Source: Cytophagales bacterium
GTDB lineage: Bacteria; Bacteroidota; Bacteroidia; Cytophagales; Spirosomataceae
Length of the DNA: 64,000 bases
Assembly (NCBI GenBank): GCA_013298865.1
Contig: JAAFJL010000002.1
Location: forward strand, 27,978 to 91,977
Reading direction: 5' to 3'
Shown: piece by piece, positions 63,331-64,000 of the stretch
Position numbering within the stretch: position 1 is the first letter of the stretch
Layout of the letters: the number at the start of each line of letters is the position of its first letter
Made by a program: the position numbers and the translations under genes
Notes under the pieces: model-generated
Database searches by the model: none
What the model was told of the DNA's origin: nothing
The model's input: the letters and a program-made list of their open reading frames with translations, nothing else

Positions 63331-64000
63331 TTAATTCGTCAAAATCTTCTCCAACAACTCATTGATAAAATCTAAATTGTTTTTAAACTCCACTGCAGTA
63401 TGTACTTTTTCTACCAAAATCTTCAAAATTTCTTGGCTTTGTTTAAAATGAGTAATTGCCTCTTCTTTTTTGCCCAATTCTTTACAGACATCGCCCAATT
63501 TATAATAAGAAACTGCCAAACCGTTGAACAATGAAACCGAGGATGGATTTGCCTTGTAGAGTTCTTCAAACAGCTTAGTTTCCTTCTCAAAATAGCCTAA
63601 TGCTTTTTCAAAATTGCCTTGGGCTTGGTAAATAGACCCTAATTTTTCGTAGGAAATCGCCAAGCCATTTTTGAGACTTTCTGAGACTGGATTTGCCTTG
63701 TAGAGTTCTTCCGTTAGTTTCAAATCCTCCTCAAAATAGCCTAATGCTTTTTCAAAATTGCCTTGGGCTTGGTAAATAGACCCTAATTTTTCGTAGGAAA
63801 TCGCCAAGCCATTTTTGAGACTTTCTGAGACTGGATTTGCCTTGTAGAGTTCTTCCGTTAGTTTCAAATCCTCCTCAAAATAGCCTAATGCTTTTTCAAA
63901 ATTGCCTTGGGCTTGGTAAATAGACCCTAATTTTTCGTAGGAAATCGCCAAGCCATTTTTGAGACTTTCTGAGACTGGATTTGCCTTGTAGAGTTCTTCC
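63331..64000 (-). CDS. TPR-repeat protein, 5' part beyond the window
   Basis: The 3' end of a gene; the frame stays open to the right edge, so only the last 223 codons are visible. The visible protein is a series of 48-residue units LAISYEKLGSIYQAQGNFEK / ALGYFEEDLKLTEELYKANP / VSESLKNG, the TPR variety found in bacterial TPR-rich scaffolds, including CHAT- and STAND-associated proteins. The last unit degenerates (FEKETKLFEELYKANPSSVSL; YYKLGDVCKELGKKEEAITHF), and a helical tail ends NNLDFINELLEKILTN. The N-terminal domain that would define its role lies outside. The apparent internal Met at 63951 is not the start. Confidence 0.9.
   Translation of the reverse strand, partial: EELYKANPVSESLKNGLAISYEKLGSIYQAQGNFEKALGYFEEDLKLTEELYKANPVSESLKNGLAISYEKLGSIYQAQGNFEKALGYFEEDLKLTEELYKANPVSESLKNGLAISYEKLGSIYQAQGNFEKALGYFEKETKLFEELYKANPSSVSLFNGLAVSYYKLGDVCKELGKKEEAITHFKQSQEILKILVEKVHTAVEFKNNLDFINELLEKILTN
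63586..64000. repeat. Perfect 144-bp tandem repeat within the TPR gene
   Basis: From 63586 to the window edge the DNA repeats with an exact period of 144 bp (48 codons) for 415 bp, about 2.9 units. I found no mismatch when aligning 63661-63804 with 63805-63948, and the next partial unit agrees. Identity at third codon positions points to very recent duplication or ongoing homogenisation. Confidence 0.9.

Noticed and set aside
1..64000. Search for tRNA, rRNA, riboswitch, intact insertion sequence or phage genes
   Set aside because: No cloverleaf-like segment, transposase, integrase or phage structural motif was recognised by eye; a covariance-model search could still find small RNAs.

Overview
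The window is AT-rich, densely coded DNA from a member of the Bacteroidota, most likely an environmental Cytophagales-type bacterium. The evidence is type IX secretion (T9SS) C-terminal sorting domains on two secreted proteins, a SusC/SusD outer-membrane pair, lipoproteins with Bacteroidota-style lipoboxes, an 874-residue topoisomerase subunit A of the Bacteroidota kind, and start codons mostly without Shine-Dalgarno sequences. I saw no rRNA, tRNA, CRISPR array, intact insertion sequence or prophage.

Layout. 1-4.3 kb: the start of a DUF255 thioredoxin-fold protein (runs off the left edge), a T9SS-exported protein of unknown function and an FAD-dependent dehydrogenase. 4.3-12.4 kb: a tight minus-strand operon reading GT2 glycosyltransferase, UDP-galactopyranose mutase, a membrane-anchored propeller-like protein, an MBOAT O-acyltransferase, an AlgX/AlgJ-like partner and a helical protein of unknown function. 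This looks like a surface-glycan synthesis and acylation unit. 12.5-15.1 kb: TatD nuclease, a second GT2 and a polysaccharide deacetylase. 15.2-22.0 kb: a five-gene plus-strand cassette with a MoxR AAA+ ATPase, a vWA/propeller protein and three partner proteins. It fits the MoxR-vWA-beta-propeller 'ternary systems' predicted computationally as NTP-dependent conflict systems. 22.1-23.6 kb: a CDP-alcohol phosphatidyltransferase and an ABC ATPase in the same frame, separated by one stop codon. 23.7-33.8 kb: housekeeping and metabolism (ParC-like subunit, NUDIX hydrolase, TM2 lipoprotein, FGGY kinase, asparaginase, RuvC, a flippase-like membrane protein, GT2), with several strong hairpins and a 160-bp palindromic element. 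33.8-42.7 kb: a lipoprotein, SusD, SusC, a TauE/SafE transporter and a TPR histidine kinase. 42.9-62.8 kb: cell-surface and secreted proteins (lipoprotein, serine hydrolase, ELWxxDGT-repeat protein, NAG-repeat protein, MG2/TonB-plug-like protein, a 2192-residue M36 metalloprotease fusion, GH9 glycosidase), with two small LytTR regulators, one broken by a single-base frameshift. 62.8-64 kb: a non-coding stretch with a REP-like palindrome, then the end of a TPR protein whose 144-bp repeats are identical at the DNA level.

The best candidate for an under-explored system is the MoxR/vWA/propeller cassette at 15.2-22.0 kb. Also worth a second look are the T-tract frameshift in the LytTR gene at 49.5 kb, the operator-like repeats at 40.0 and 42.8 kb, the palindromic element at 26.4 kb, the TTG-started ABC ATPase, and the perfect TPR repeats at the right edge.
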